A stretch of 64,000 bases of DNA from Fluctibacter halophilus (lineage in GTDB: Bacteria > Pseudomonadota > Gammaproteobacteria > Enterobacterales > Alteromonadaceae): the NCBI RefSeq assembly GCF_020687825.1, contig NZ_JAJEWP010000003.1, positions 62,001 through 126,000 on the forward strand, written 5' to 3'. Below are positions 8,786 to 18,563 of the stretch, one piece after another (position 1 is the stretch's first letter; each line of letters begins with the position of its first letter). The notes below the pieces were generated by a model. The model made no database searches. It was given only the letters and a program-made list of their open reading frames with translations, and was not told where the DNA came from. The position numbers and the translations under genes are program-made.

Positions 8786-8973
8786 TCTTCTTGACCCGAT
8801 CCGTTGGCTACCGAGGCCAGTAACAGTCGCTGCACGATCCGCTTGCTTGAGGGCTGATGACAGCGCAGTTCATCAGCGTGCAGCGCGTGTTGTTCGAACA
8901 AGCGGGTCAGAGCGTCTGCCCGTAATGACAGCGCAACGAAGGCATCGGCTGATGTCGAGTCAGTGTACGACAT
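8776..8973 (-). CDS. Small hypothetical protein, second gene of a Fur-boxed pair
   Basis: This 65-residue frame begins [20 protein letters not shown] and ends in an acidic tail. It overlaps the end of the upstream gene by 14 bases, which suggests translational coupling since there is no clear ribosome site of its own. A TTG at 8997 would extend it further into the upstream gene. It contains one Cys and several His, with no membrane helix and no recognisable family. It is convergent with tusA and overlaps it by 10 bases. Reality as a protein is likely but unproven. Confidence 0.5.
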   Translation of the reverse strand: MSYTDSTSADAFVALSLRADALTRLFEQHALHADELRCHQPSSKRIVQRLLLASVANGSGQEDQS

Positions 8974-9400
8974 GGTTGGACTGCTGCCATTGTTCAAACC
9001 ATCGTGTACCTTGGCCCAGGGCTTTAATACAGGCCAGAATGATACCTTTCAGGTGCTGATCGGCATAGGCCAACTGATGTTCTCTGACCAGGCATTGCTG
9101 GGTATGTCGAAGCACGTCGGTACTGGTCAGATCGCCCTGGCAATGGGGCAGTACGTCTGCCAACAACATGGCACTGTGGGTCAATCCCAGTACCAGTGCT
9201 TGTTTGTCATCGTTTAATCCTCGCAAGCCGATATCTGCGGCTTCCCAAGCGCAGCCAAGATGACTAAACGCCTGTGCGACAATACCTTGTTCACGACAAG
9301 ACTGAGCATGATCCAATGCAGTGTAAAACAGTGCCAGTGCTGCGGTTGGGTGGGACTGAAGCCATTGACGGTGCAAGGGGCAAAGAAAGGTTGCAGACAT
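8960..9400 (-). CDS. Hypothetical protein under a Fur box
   Basis: This 146-residue soluble protein begins MSATFLCPLHRQWLQSHPTA. It is helical, rich in His, Cys and Gln (for example HTQQCLVREHQLAYADQH), and has no signal peptide. A strong AAGGAGG sits 7 bases before ATG 9400, which is preferred over the TTG at 9421. A Fur-type operator 33-51 bases upstream implies expression under iron limitation. I do not recognise the family. The His/Cys content is compatible with metal handling, but that is speculation. The following 65-residue gene overlaps it. Confidence 0.75.
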   Translation of the reverse strand: MSATFLCPLHRQWLQSHPTAALALFYTALDHAQSCREQGIVAQAFSHLGCAWEAADIGLRGLNDDKQALVLGLTHSAMLLADVLPHCQGDLTSTDVLRHTQQCLVREHQLAYADQHLKGIILACIKALGQGTRWFEQWQQSNHVVH

Positions 9401-9432
9401 AATAATCCTCCTTGTTTGCACTTTAAGTTAAT

Positions 9433-9451
9433 GCAAATGAGAATTATTATC
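9433..9451 (-). promoter_or_regulatory. Fur box
   Basis: Nineteen bases match the classical Fur consensus GATAATGATAATCATTATC at 15 positions. The site is centred about 42 bases upstream of the ATG at 9400, where a promoter would lie, so iron-loaded Fur would repress the 8960/8776 gene pair. Confidence 0.8.
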
Positions 9452-9497
9452 AAGTAAGATGTTGAATTAAGCGCCGACCTTTGTCGACGCTTGGTTG

Positions 9498-10265
9498 TTA
9501 GCGGGGCTTACGGAATTTCAGTGTGAAGCGGTCGGTGTTGCCTGTCACGCTGCGTGCGCCCACTTCGTAGCGCAATTCGTCGTCCTCGCGGTAGTGAATG
9601 TCACTATAGTCCACCAGCTCAAAGCCTGCGTCGAGGATTTCCTTGATCGCCATGACCGGATCCACCCGACGACGGTTAGTGTCTCGGGGCGGTTCCATGT
9701 GTCGCGCTGTGTGGTCTACAACCGCATAAATACCACCCGGCTTTAGGGCATCAAATACGGCACGGTTCATTTCTGCTCGGGCGATAGCATCGAAGTTATG
9801 GTAGTTGCGGAAGGTCAGCACCATGTCGATATCTTCAACTCCGAGTCCCTGCAATGCCAATGAATAGAAACGCGCACCCTCATCCCGCCAAATCCGCGCG
9901 TCTTCCGCCACAATGCGCATGTTCTCAAACCCAGGTTTGTCGCTCAGTTGTTCCTTGATTCTACCGGTGCCCAGGGCGGCATAATATTGACCTTTCTCAG
10001 CCAATACCGGTGCCAATAGCTTGGTGTACCAGCCGCTTCCCGGGATCAACTCCACCACGCGCATGGAGTCTTGCAGACCAAAAAACTGCAATGTTTCAAT
10101 TGGCTTGCGATTATCGTCACGCTCTTTTTCAGCCATTGTGCGTATGTCACTGTTCATGGCCTGGGTCAGTTTTTCGGTCAGCACAGTATTGTGGTTGTCA
10201 GCCATTGCACTGGCTGATATCAGCAGCAGAGCAACGAACGGGATCCTGCGTAGGTGTTTTCTCAT
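9498..10265 (-). CDS. Exported class I methyltransferase-like protein (COG4798 type), copy 2
   Basis: This 255-residue protein starts with a clear Sec signal peptide (MRKHLRRIPFVALLLISASAMA, cleaved near residue 22). A Rossmann methyltransferase core follows, with motif I reading VVELIPGSGWYTKLLAP and later DMVLTFRNYHN and LKPGGIYAVVDH. It is paralogous to the next gene upstream: both share RKP(I/L)ETL-FGLQ, PGSGWYT-LAP and LKPGG--VDH. The proteins are predicted periplasmic, where S-adenosylmethionine is not expected, so the true activity is uncertain. The gene is 19 bases behind its paralogue. Confidence 0.82.
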   Translation of the reverse strand: MRKHLRRIPFVALLLISASAMADNHNTVLTEKLTQAMNSDIRTMAEKERDDNRKPIETLQFFGLQDSMRVVELIPGSGWYTKLLAPVLAEKGQYYAALGTGRIKEQLSDKPGFENMRIVAEDARIWRDEGARFYSLALQGLGVEDIDMVLTFRNYHNFDAIARAEMNRAVFDALKPGGIYAVVDHTARHMEPPRDTNRRRVDPVMAIKEILDAGFELVDYSDIHYREDDELRYEVGARSVTGNTDRFTLKFRKPR

Positions 10266-10284
10266 TATGACGTTCCTGTTTGTT

Positions 10285-11103
10285 TTAATCAGTTTCAGTG
10301 CTGCTAGGTTTTACGAACTTCAGCAAGAAGCGATCACTTTCGCCGATGTCCAGCATGGCCTGCTTGCCGCTATCATCAATGGCTAACACCGGTGGTAAGC
10401 TCCACACGCCATTGGGGTGATTGTGGGTATCCTTAGGATTGGCCAGCAAGTCAGATTGCGCCTCCAGTCTGAAGCCCGCTTTTTGGGCAACAGCGATTAT
10501 CCGCTCGGCACTGATATAGCCATTCTTGGCAAAGGGGTCTTCCTGGGCGGGATCGGGCCAGCGATGATCAACGATGCCGAGCACGCCGCCGGGTTTCAGC
10601 ACGTCAAACATGGCGGAGAAGGCTGCATCGGTGTAGCGACCACCACCGTACATTTCGCTGTACCAGTTATGCACATTGCGGAACGTCAGGACCATATCCG
10701 CGCTATTGGCATCTCCCAGTCGCAGATCGTAAGGCAATGCAAAGGGGATCACTTCGACGTGGCTGAACAACTTGGGCTGTTTGCCGAGCAGGGTCATGAA
10801 ACTGCCCAGCGCCCTGCGTTGATAGGCAAACGGCGGATTCAGTTCATACTGGGCGGCCACGAAGCGACCGTTGTCTTTGACAAACGGCGCCAGTATTTCG
10901 GTATACCAACCACTGCCCGGCCACACTTCAATCACCGTCATGTCATTTTGAAGCCCCAGAAATGACAGCGTTTCCAGCGGCTTTCGATAGACATCCCGGG
11001 CTTTGTTTTCCGCACTGCGGTGATCGCCATTGATCACCTCCGGCAAGGTTGTGGCGGACAGGGAAAAACTCATCAGGGTGCACAGTATTACTACGATACG
11101 CAT
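10285..11103 (-). CDS. Exported class I methyltransferase-like protein (COG4798 type), copy 1
   Basis: This 272-residue protein has a short signal peptide (MRIVVILCTLMSFSLSATTLP). The core reads VIEVWPGSGWYTEILAPFV, DMVLTFRNVHNWY and LKPGGVLGIVDHRWP. AAGGAACC stands before the ATG at 11103. It lies between an exported amidohydrolase gene (26 bases upstream) and its paralogue, all on the minus strand, so the three probably form an operon of periplasmic enzymes. The fold assignment is sound; substrate and methyl donor are unknown. Confidence 0.82.
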   Translation of the reverse strand: MRIVVILCTLMSFSLSATTLPEVINGDHRSAENKARDVYRKPLETLSFLGLQNDMTVIEVWPGSGWYTEILAPFVKDNGRFVAAQYELNPPFAYQRRALGSFMTLLGKQPKLFSHVEVIPFALPYDLRLGDANSADMVLTFRNVHNWYSEMYGGGRYTDAAFSAMFDVLKPGGVLGIVDHRWPDPAQEDPFAKNGYISAERIIAVAQKAGFRLEAQSDLLANPKDTHNHPNGVWSLPPVLAIDDSGKQAMLDIGESDRFLLKFVKPSSTETD

Positions 11104-11129
11104 GGCGGTTCCTTATTTTTTGGTTTTTG

Positions 11130-12431
11130 TCAGGCGTCCGGTGCTTTGACCACGGTGCCATCTTTCATGACAAAATGGATCTTCTGCATCAGGGTGATGT
11201 CTTCCAATGGGTTGCCGGGCACGGCCACCAGGTCTGCCAGCTTACCACTTTCGACACTGCCTAAACGTGCTGATTCGCCGAGCAACTGCGCACCGTGCCA
11301 GGTGGCACTACGAATCGCCTCCATCGGGCTCATGCCAGCGTCGACCATCAGTTTGAATTCAAGTCCGTTGTCGCCATGGGCCGAGACACCGGAGTCGGTG
11401 CCAAACGCAATCTTGACACCGGCTTTGTGCGCCCTGGCGAATGTGTCCAATATCAGTGGGCCGATGGTGGCCGCTTTGGGACGCACCAGTTCCGGGAAAA
11501 ATCCGTCGATTTTGGCTTTTTCTGCAACCCAGTTGCCAGCCATGACGGTCGGCACATAGTAGGTGCCGTGCTTCTTCATCAGCGCCATGGTTTCGTCATC
11601 CATGTAGGTGCCGTGCTCAATCGAATCCACACCGGCTCGAATGGCCCGCTCCATGCCTTCCTTACCGTGCGCGTGCACAGCGACTTTCATGCCGTAGTCC
11701 TTTGCCGTATCGACAATGGCTGCCAGCTCATCATCCATAAACTGTGGGTTCTGGCCGCTTTTCGCCACGCTGAGCACACCGCCAGTGGCGGTGATTTTGA
11801 TCAAATCCGCACCGTCTTTATAGCGTTGACGTACCGCTTTTCGCGCATCGGCAATACCGTTGATGACGCCCTGCCGAGGACCGGGATCACCCATCAGATC
11901 AGCACTCCTGCCGTTGGTGGGGTCCGCATGACCGCCGGTGGTCGCTATTGACTTGGCTGCAGTGAATATCCGTGGCCCCCTGACCTTGCCTTGGGCAATG
12001 GCATTGCGTAGGGCGACGGTTTCATTGTGACTATCACCGAGGTTACGGATGGTGGTGAAGCCGGCTTCAAGGGTGCGCTCGGCATACATCACACCATTAA
12101 TCGCATAGTCAGCTTCATTCAGTGTGAAGCGTTCCATATAACTGCGTGCACCATTGTGTTGGGAGCTGATATGAGTGTGCATGTCCATCAGACCCGGCAT
12201 CAACGTCGCATCTTTCAGATCGATAACATCATCACCTTTCGCAGGTTGACGGTAGCCCGCTTCAATGCCGGCAATGGTATTGCCATCGATGATAACGGTC
12301 ACACGTTGATGGGGTTGATCCTGCTGACCATCGATCAGCGTGCCGGCGTGGATCAGGGTTGCCCCATGGGCAGACAAGTGTGTCAGAGTGGCAAAGCCCA
12401 GTGCGAACAACGGGCGACGAAGTGAGGTCAT
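11130..12431 (-). CDS. Exported metal-dependent amidohydrolase (imidazolonepropionase/Xaa-dipeptidase-like)
   Basis: This 433-residue TIM-barrel hydrolase has a signal peptide ([24 protein letters not shown]). Metal ligands are visible: HxH at 85/87 (GLMDMHTH), the bridging lysine in LIKITATGG, His in [15 protein letters not shown] and [12 protein letters not shown], and the catalytic Asp in [14 protein letters not shown]. Characterised relatives include exported or cytosolic proline and Lys/Arg dipeptidases. I start at ATG 12431 because CAGGAAA precedes it; longer in-frame starts lack a signal peptide at the terminus. It heads the minus-strand block with the two exported methyltransferase-like genes. 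The substrate is unknown. Confidence 0.88.
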   Translation of the reverse strand: MTSLRRPLFALGFATLTHLSAHGATLIHAGTLIDGQQDQPHQRVTVIIDGNTIAGIEAGYRQPAKGDDVIDLKDATLMPGLMDMHTHISSQHNGARSYMERFTLNEADYAINGVMYAERTLEAGFTTIRNLGDSHNETVALRNAIAQGKVRGPRIFTAAKSIATTGGHADPTNGRSADLMGDPGPRQGVINGIADARKAVRQRYKDGADLIKITATGGVLSVAKSGQNPQFMDDELAAIVDTAKDYGMKVAVHAHGKEGMERAIRAGVDSIEHGTYMDDETMALMKKHGTYYVPTVMAGNWVAEKAKIDGFFPELVRPKAATIGPLILDTFARAHKAGVKIAFGTDSGVSAHGDNGLEFKLMVDAGMSPMEAIRSATWHGAQLLGESARLGSVESGKLADLVAVPGNPLEDITLMQKIHFVMKDGTVVKAPDA

Positions 12432-12516
12432 GCTTTGTTTCCTGAAGGTGAAAAGAAAACTCACAATAGGTGAAAGGTTGACGGTGGTCAAAATCACTCA
12501 TCGCAAATTGTGCTAA

Positions 12517-14720
<2,204 letters not shown>

Positions 14721-14722
14721 GA

Positions 14723-15568
14723 CTATTGTTGAATGATCGCTTTCAGCTCACGCAGCTTGGCTTTTATCCGGCGCATGTTTTCAGGCCCGGTGCGCAGTAG
14801 TTGCTTCTGCACTGCCGAGAGGTTTTCTAAGCGCTCATTGCGGTATTTGTACATCACGCTGTCGGTGTAGACCTCTACGGGAACCGGTACTTCTGGTGTG
14901 TCCAGCAGGTGGTTGATGGCATCAACCAGGACGTAGTCAAAGTTGTCATCCGGATCGCCGATCTCAGCGTACACCTCGCGTATCGCCGGTTTGTAGGTGC
15001 GATAAAGATCAATCAGCTTTTCATTATCCAACCCTTCCAACACGTCGACATAGGGGGTGTAACGTTTATAACTGGCAGCGTCGATCCATTCTTTGTCCGC
15101 TTGTTGATAGACCCGGAAACTGTGTTCCGGGGGATTCATCAAGCGGAACCGGGGGGCGAGTGTCCCGTTGGCCATATTGGTGGTCTGCACCACAAAACGA
15201 CGCAGCAAATCATCATTAACCAGCAGTGCAGCGGCCGTCTCGTAGTCGGTCATCTCCAGCACCAGGGTTTTCAGTGTGCCATCACTGGTATCCAGCGGTT
15301 CAGGCTCCAGCGGTTCTTCGATGGGCTGAGGATCAGGCTGCGTGACGGGCTCCTCAAAGGTGGGTTGTGGTTCGGTTTCAATCGGTTCGGGTTCTGCCAG
15401 CGTCGGCTCGGGAGCCGGCTCAGGGCTCTGTGCTACGGGCACGTTGACCGGTTCAGGTTGAGATGACTCCTGCAACCAGAAAAAGCCTGCGATAATCACC
15501 AGTACAATCAGCACGACGGCAATGATATGGGGAACCAGTGACTTTTTATCGGCCATTTCTTCGCTCAT
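14723..15568 (-). CDS. DUF3014 family membrane-anchored protein
   Basis: This 281-residue protein has a single membrane helix near the N-terminus (VPHIIAVVLIVLVIIAGFFW, about 13-32). An 80-residue Pro/Glu-rich linker follows, with repeated EPEP-type units, and then a folded periplasmic domain (about 100-281) with the DUF3014 segments RRFVVQTTNMANG and RYTPYVDVLEGLD. GTAGGAGA precedes the ATG. The architecture suggests a stalk that reaches through the periplasm; the function is unknown. It forms an operon with the DUF1285 gene. Confidence 0.88.
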   Translation of the reverse strand: MSEEMADKKSLVPHIIAVVLIVLVIIAGFFWLQESSQPEPVNVPVAQSPEPAPEPTLAEPEPIETEPQPTFEEPVTQPDPQPIEEPLEPEPLDTSDGTLKTLVLEMTDYETAAALLVNDDLLRRFVVQTTNMANGTLAPRFRLMNPPEHSFRVYQQADKEWIDAASYKRYTPYVDVLEGLDNEKLIDLYRTYKPAIREVYAEIGDPDDNFDYVLVDAINHLLDTPEVPVPVEVYTDSVMYKYRNERLENLSAVQKQLLRTGPENMRRIKAKLRELKAIIQQ

Positions 15569-15799
15569 TTTCTCTCCTACTCACAGCGTGCGGTCAACAT
15601 ATAAAACAATAGGTTACTGCTTACACTCAGACAACAGATTACGGCAATAATTCTTAATCGGCACTGAATGCCCAAGTTTAAGTCTAACAATATCTGGACG
15701 CTGGACAGGCCTGGATTGCAGGCGTAAACTGGTCTGACAACTTTTTGTTAACTTTTTATTTACACGGACGTTGCCATCGTCCAGCGAGCGTTAGAAACC

Positions 15800-17044
15800 A
15801 TGACAATCATTCTGTATGCCATACCGGCTTTCTTTGTCCTTATAGGTATTGAGTTGCTGTTGGAAAAAATCAAGGGCACGGATTATTACCGCGTCAATGA
15901 TGCAATCAACAGTTTGTCCATGGGGGTATTGAGCCGCATGGTTGCTTTGATGAAGCAACTGGTGCCATTGACGTTTTATGTGCTGGCGTTTGAACATCTG
16001 GCCTTGTTTGATTGGCCTGATGTGTGGTGGACCTGGCTGGCCGCGTTTGTCATCTACGACTTCTTCTATTACTGGAACCACCGCATGGGGCACGAAATGA
16101 GCCTTTTGTGGGCCGCCCATGTGGTGCATCATTCCAGCGAAGAATACAATCTCACCACCGCCCTACGTCAAACCTCAGGCAGTGTCTTCAGCTGGATATT
16201 TTACCTGCCGCTGGCCGTGCTGGGTTTTGAGCCGGCACTGTTCATCGCGGTGGGAGCATTGAATCTCGTCTATCAGTTCTGGGTGCATACCCGTCATGTG
16301 CCCAAACTTGGCTGGTTTGAAGCCGTGTTTGTCACGCCGTCTAATCATCGGGTTCATCACGCACAAAACCAGATTTACCTGGATCGCAACTATGGTGGCG
16401 TGTTTATCCTGTGGGATCGCTGGTTTGGTACCTTTCAGGAAGAGTTGGATGACCAACAGCCTATCTATGGCGTGCGCAAGGCGTTACACAGCTGGAACCC
16501 GCTATGGGGCAACGTGCAGGTGTATACCCAGTTGTGCAAAGATTCGTGGCGCACACAACGGTGGTCAGACAAATTCCGGGTCTGGTTTGGTCGTACCGGC
16601 TGGCGGCCGGATGATGTGGCGAAGGCCTATCCGCTTCCCCGGGTTGATCTCAACACCTTCACCAAATACGACACGCCCATGTCGCTGACGGGCAAAGCCT
16701 ATGCAGTGGTGCAATATGTGCTGATGACCGTGATCGCGTTGGCCTTCATGCTCAATGTGAGCGCGATCAGCACGGTGTCACAAATTGGACTGGCGGTATT
16801 TGTCGCCCTGTTCAGTGTGTCACTGGGGTGGATGATGGAAGGACGTCGATGGGCCTGGTGGACGGAAGGTGTAAAAAACATCATGATCCTTGCGATGCCT
16901 TGGTGGTTGGGTCTGCCTGACCCCCTGCTGTGGGCCTTGAGTGGGCTGAGTGGTGGCAGCCTGTTGTTGGCGCTACTGGCCGGCAAGCAGCGCAACGCAG
17001 ACATCCAAGCGCAGACGATGCAGTCGGCAGAGTTGAACCACTAG
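15800..17044 (+). CDS. Sterol desaturase / fatty acid hydroxylase family membrane protein
   Basis: This 414-residue multi-spanning protein has the di-iron histidine motifs of the superfamily: WNHRMGHE (about 94-101), HVVHHSSEEYN (about 111-121) and NHRVHHAQNQIYLDRNYGG (about 183-201). The organisation, with extra C-terminal membrane helices (about 300-395), resembles alkylglycerol monooxygenase-like bacterial members. It probably hydroxylates or desaturates a lipid using oxygen. The start at ATG 15800 has a weak ribosome site. It stands alone with a 231-bp upstream region in which I see no feature beyond AT-rich promoter-like sequence. Confidence 0.85.
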   Translation: MTIILYAIPAFFVLIGIELLLEKIKGTDYYRVNDAINSLSMGVLSRMVALMKQLVPLTFYVLAFEHLALFDWPDVWWTWLAAFVIYDFFYYWNHRMGHEMSLLWAAHVVHHSSEEYNLTTALRQTSGSVFSWIFYLPLAVLGFEPALFIAVGALNLVYQFWVHTRHVPKLGWFEAVFVTPSNHRVHHAQNQIYLDRNYGGVFILWDRWFGTFQEELDDQQPIYGVRKALHSWNPLWGNVQVYTQLCKDSWRTQRWSDKFRVWFGRTGWRPDDVAKAYPLPRVDLNTFTKYDTPMSLTGKAYAVVQYVLMTVIALAFMLNVSAISTVSQIGLAVFVALFSVSLGWMMEGRRWAWWTEGVKNIMILAMPWWLGLPDPLLWALSGLSGGSLLLALLAGKQRNADIQAQTMQSAELNH

Positions 17045-17058
17045 CGACGATTCCCCGT

Positions 17059-17093
17059 ACACAAGATACTTCGGTTAACGCGGTATCTTGTGT
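17059..17093 (+). repeat. Perfect 11-bp inverted repeat directly before a start codon
   Basis: ACACAAGATAC at 17059-17069 is repeated in inverted form at 17083-17093, with a 13-base loop. There is no T tract after it, and the ATG of the next gene begins 2 bases later. It could be an operator, a weak terminator for the upstream gene, or an RNA hairpin limiting translation. Confidence 0.7.
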
Positions 17094-17094
17094 C

Positions 17095-17394
17095 ATGTTT
17101 CAATACCAAATCCTGATGGCGTCACCTGACACTGTCATCGACCTGCTCGACGTTCAATCTTTTGAAATGGGCATTTACCTGGTACGTTTGACCATCGGAT
17201 CCAAGTCCGCTCTGGTGTATGATGGTGATGTACCGATGCGCTTCAAATCCAGCCAGCACATTCGTGAGGCATTCAGTGGCATTGCCGTCAGGGCCGCTTG
17301 CATGACCCACGACTCGCCCTACGATGAAATGATCGGTAACCCCAGTAGTTCGCTTACGTCACGGTTACCCTTTTCAATGGTGCATCCTTACTGA
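17095..17394 (+). CDS. DUF6482 family protein
   Basis: This 99-residue protein includes LVRLTIGSKSALVYDGDVPMRFKSSQHIREAF and the near-invariant THDSPYDEMIGNP (about 73-85), the marks of the DUF6482 family found in Shewanella, Marinobacter and relatives. No function is established. ATG 17095 is possible but has an 11-bp hairpin just upstream and no ribosome site; ATG 17116 is the alternative, also without a good site. The frame stays open further upstream through the previous gene's end, but without a better start. Confidence 0.78.
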   Translation: MFQYQILMASPDTVIDLLDVQSFEMGIYLVRLTIGSKSALVYDGDVPMRFKSSQHIREAFSGIAVRAACMTHDSPYDEMIGNPSSSLTSRLPFSMVHPY

Positions 17395-17428
17395 CAGCAG
17401 CGCAGCACATTTCACGCAAGAGGACGCT

Positions 17429-17869
17429 ATGCAATATCTACATACCATGGTTCGGATCAGTGATGTGAACGCATCGCTGCGGTTTTATTGTGATGGACTG
17501 GGGCTACGAGAAGTCCATCGTGTCGATAATGAAAAGGGGCGCTTCACGCTCATTTTTCTCGCTGCTCCTGAAGACGAGAGCCGCGCAAAACAACAGCAAG
17601 CGCCGCTGTTGGAGCTGACCCACAACTGGGACCCGGAGTCTTACACGGGCGGGCGCAATTTTGGTCACCTGGCGTTTCGGGTTGACGACATCTATAAGGT
17701 TTGTGAGCACTTGCAATCAATGGGGGTTACCATTAACAGGCCTCCCAGAGATGGTCATATGGCGTTTGTGCGCTCGCCGGATGGCATTTCCATCGAACTG
17801 TTGCAGGCTGGCGAAGCCCTTGAACCCAGTGAGCCCTGGGTCTCGATGGAAAACAGCGGTAGTTGGTAG
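17429..17869 (+). CDS. gloA: Lactoylglutathione lyase (glyoxalase I)
   Basis: This 146-residue VOC-fold enzyme isomerises the hemithioacetal of methylglyoxal and glutathione to S-lactoylglutathione. The four metal ligands are recognisable: His5 (YLHTMVRI), Glu62 (LLELTHNW), His80 (GHLAFRV) and Glu123 (SIELLQ). The short loop pattern fits the nickel-type bacterial enzyme. GAGGA stands before ATG 17429. It is 34 bases after the DUF6482 gene and convergent with the unknown gene at 17880. Confidence 0.92.
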   Translation: MQYLHTMVRISDVNASLRFYCDGLGLREVHRVDNEKGRFTLIFLAAPEDESRAKQQQAPLLELTHNWDPESYTGGRNFGHLAFRVDDIYKVCEHLQSMGVTINRPPRDGHMAFVRSPDGISIELLQAGEALEPSEPWVSMENSGSW

Positions 17870-17879
17870 CAATGCAGGG

Positions 17880-18500
17880 TTACGGGTTCCCTGACCCTGT
17901 TGGATCGAGATTGTAATGGGGCAAGTAGCGTTGTAACCATTTGGCCATTTCCTGACGTGAGATGGCAAATTGCTCATACACCGCTTTTTTCCATCCCCGT
18001 TTGTCCATACCGGTTCGACGGCAGGCCTTTACGAACGCCTCCACAACGTCACAATTTACCCGCTCAACGGTTTTGTGGCAGGCGTTGCGCCACACATCTC
18101 CGTTCGGCTGGACACCCGGCAGTGAATTGATGTGGTAGAAGCCGTCTGGCAGCTTAATGGCGGCCGAAGGTGCTGGCCGTTGAAGCATCAATCGCTCCAA
18201 TCCCCTGACGGCAACCGGGTCTTCGTAGACAGCGCCAAAGCGGGTACGCATACCTTCACAGTGGGCCAACACGGCAGGTTGCTTACCCTGACGCTTCAGG
18301 ATCCATTGATCAAAGCGCTGATGTGCCCGTCGCAACAACGACGGGGTGTTGTGCTGGGTGGGGGCTGGTAAGTCGCCATGGGCGACTTTTTTTTCAATTT
18401 CATGCAACAACGCCTGGGTTTCGCGGGCATCAAAACCTCGCTGCACCACACTCGATTCCCAGGCTTGCCACAAACGTTCTAACGCAGTGTCCGCCGACAT
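17880..18500 (-). CDS. Hypothetical protein, 206 residues
   Basis: This soluble, basic protein begins MSADTALERLWQAWESSVVQ. It has a helical N-terminal half, a middle segment rich in Arg (LKRQGKQPAVLAHCEGMRTRFG), and a C-terminal helix-turn-helix-like stretch (RGWKKAVYEQFAISRQEMAKWLQR, about 171-194). AAGAGGA stands 8 bases before the ATG at 18500; upstream in-frame starts are closer to or behind that site. I do not recognise a family. DNA or RNA binding is a guess from the basic C-terminal helices. It is convergent with gloA. Confidence 0.7.
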   Translation of the reverse strand: MSADTALERLWQAWESSVVQRGFDARETQALLHEIEKKVAHGDLPAPTQHNTPSLLRRAHQRFDQWILKRQGKQPAVLAHCEGMRTRFGAVYEDPVAVRGLERLMLQRPAPSAAIKLPDGFYHINSLPGVQPNGDVWRNACHKTVERVNCDVVEAFVKACRRTGMDKRGWKKAVYEQFAISRQEMAKWLQRYLPHYNLDPTGSGNP

Positions 18501-18563
18501 GGGCATTGTCCTCTTAACCGTGTGTCTGGGTTTATAAGACACACAGGGTAAAAAGGATCGTTT

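Noticed and set aside
11295-11951. Plus-strand open frame of 218 codons
   Set aside because: It is antisense to the amidohydrolase, whose metal motifs are intact.
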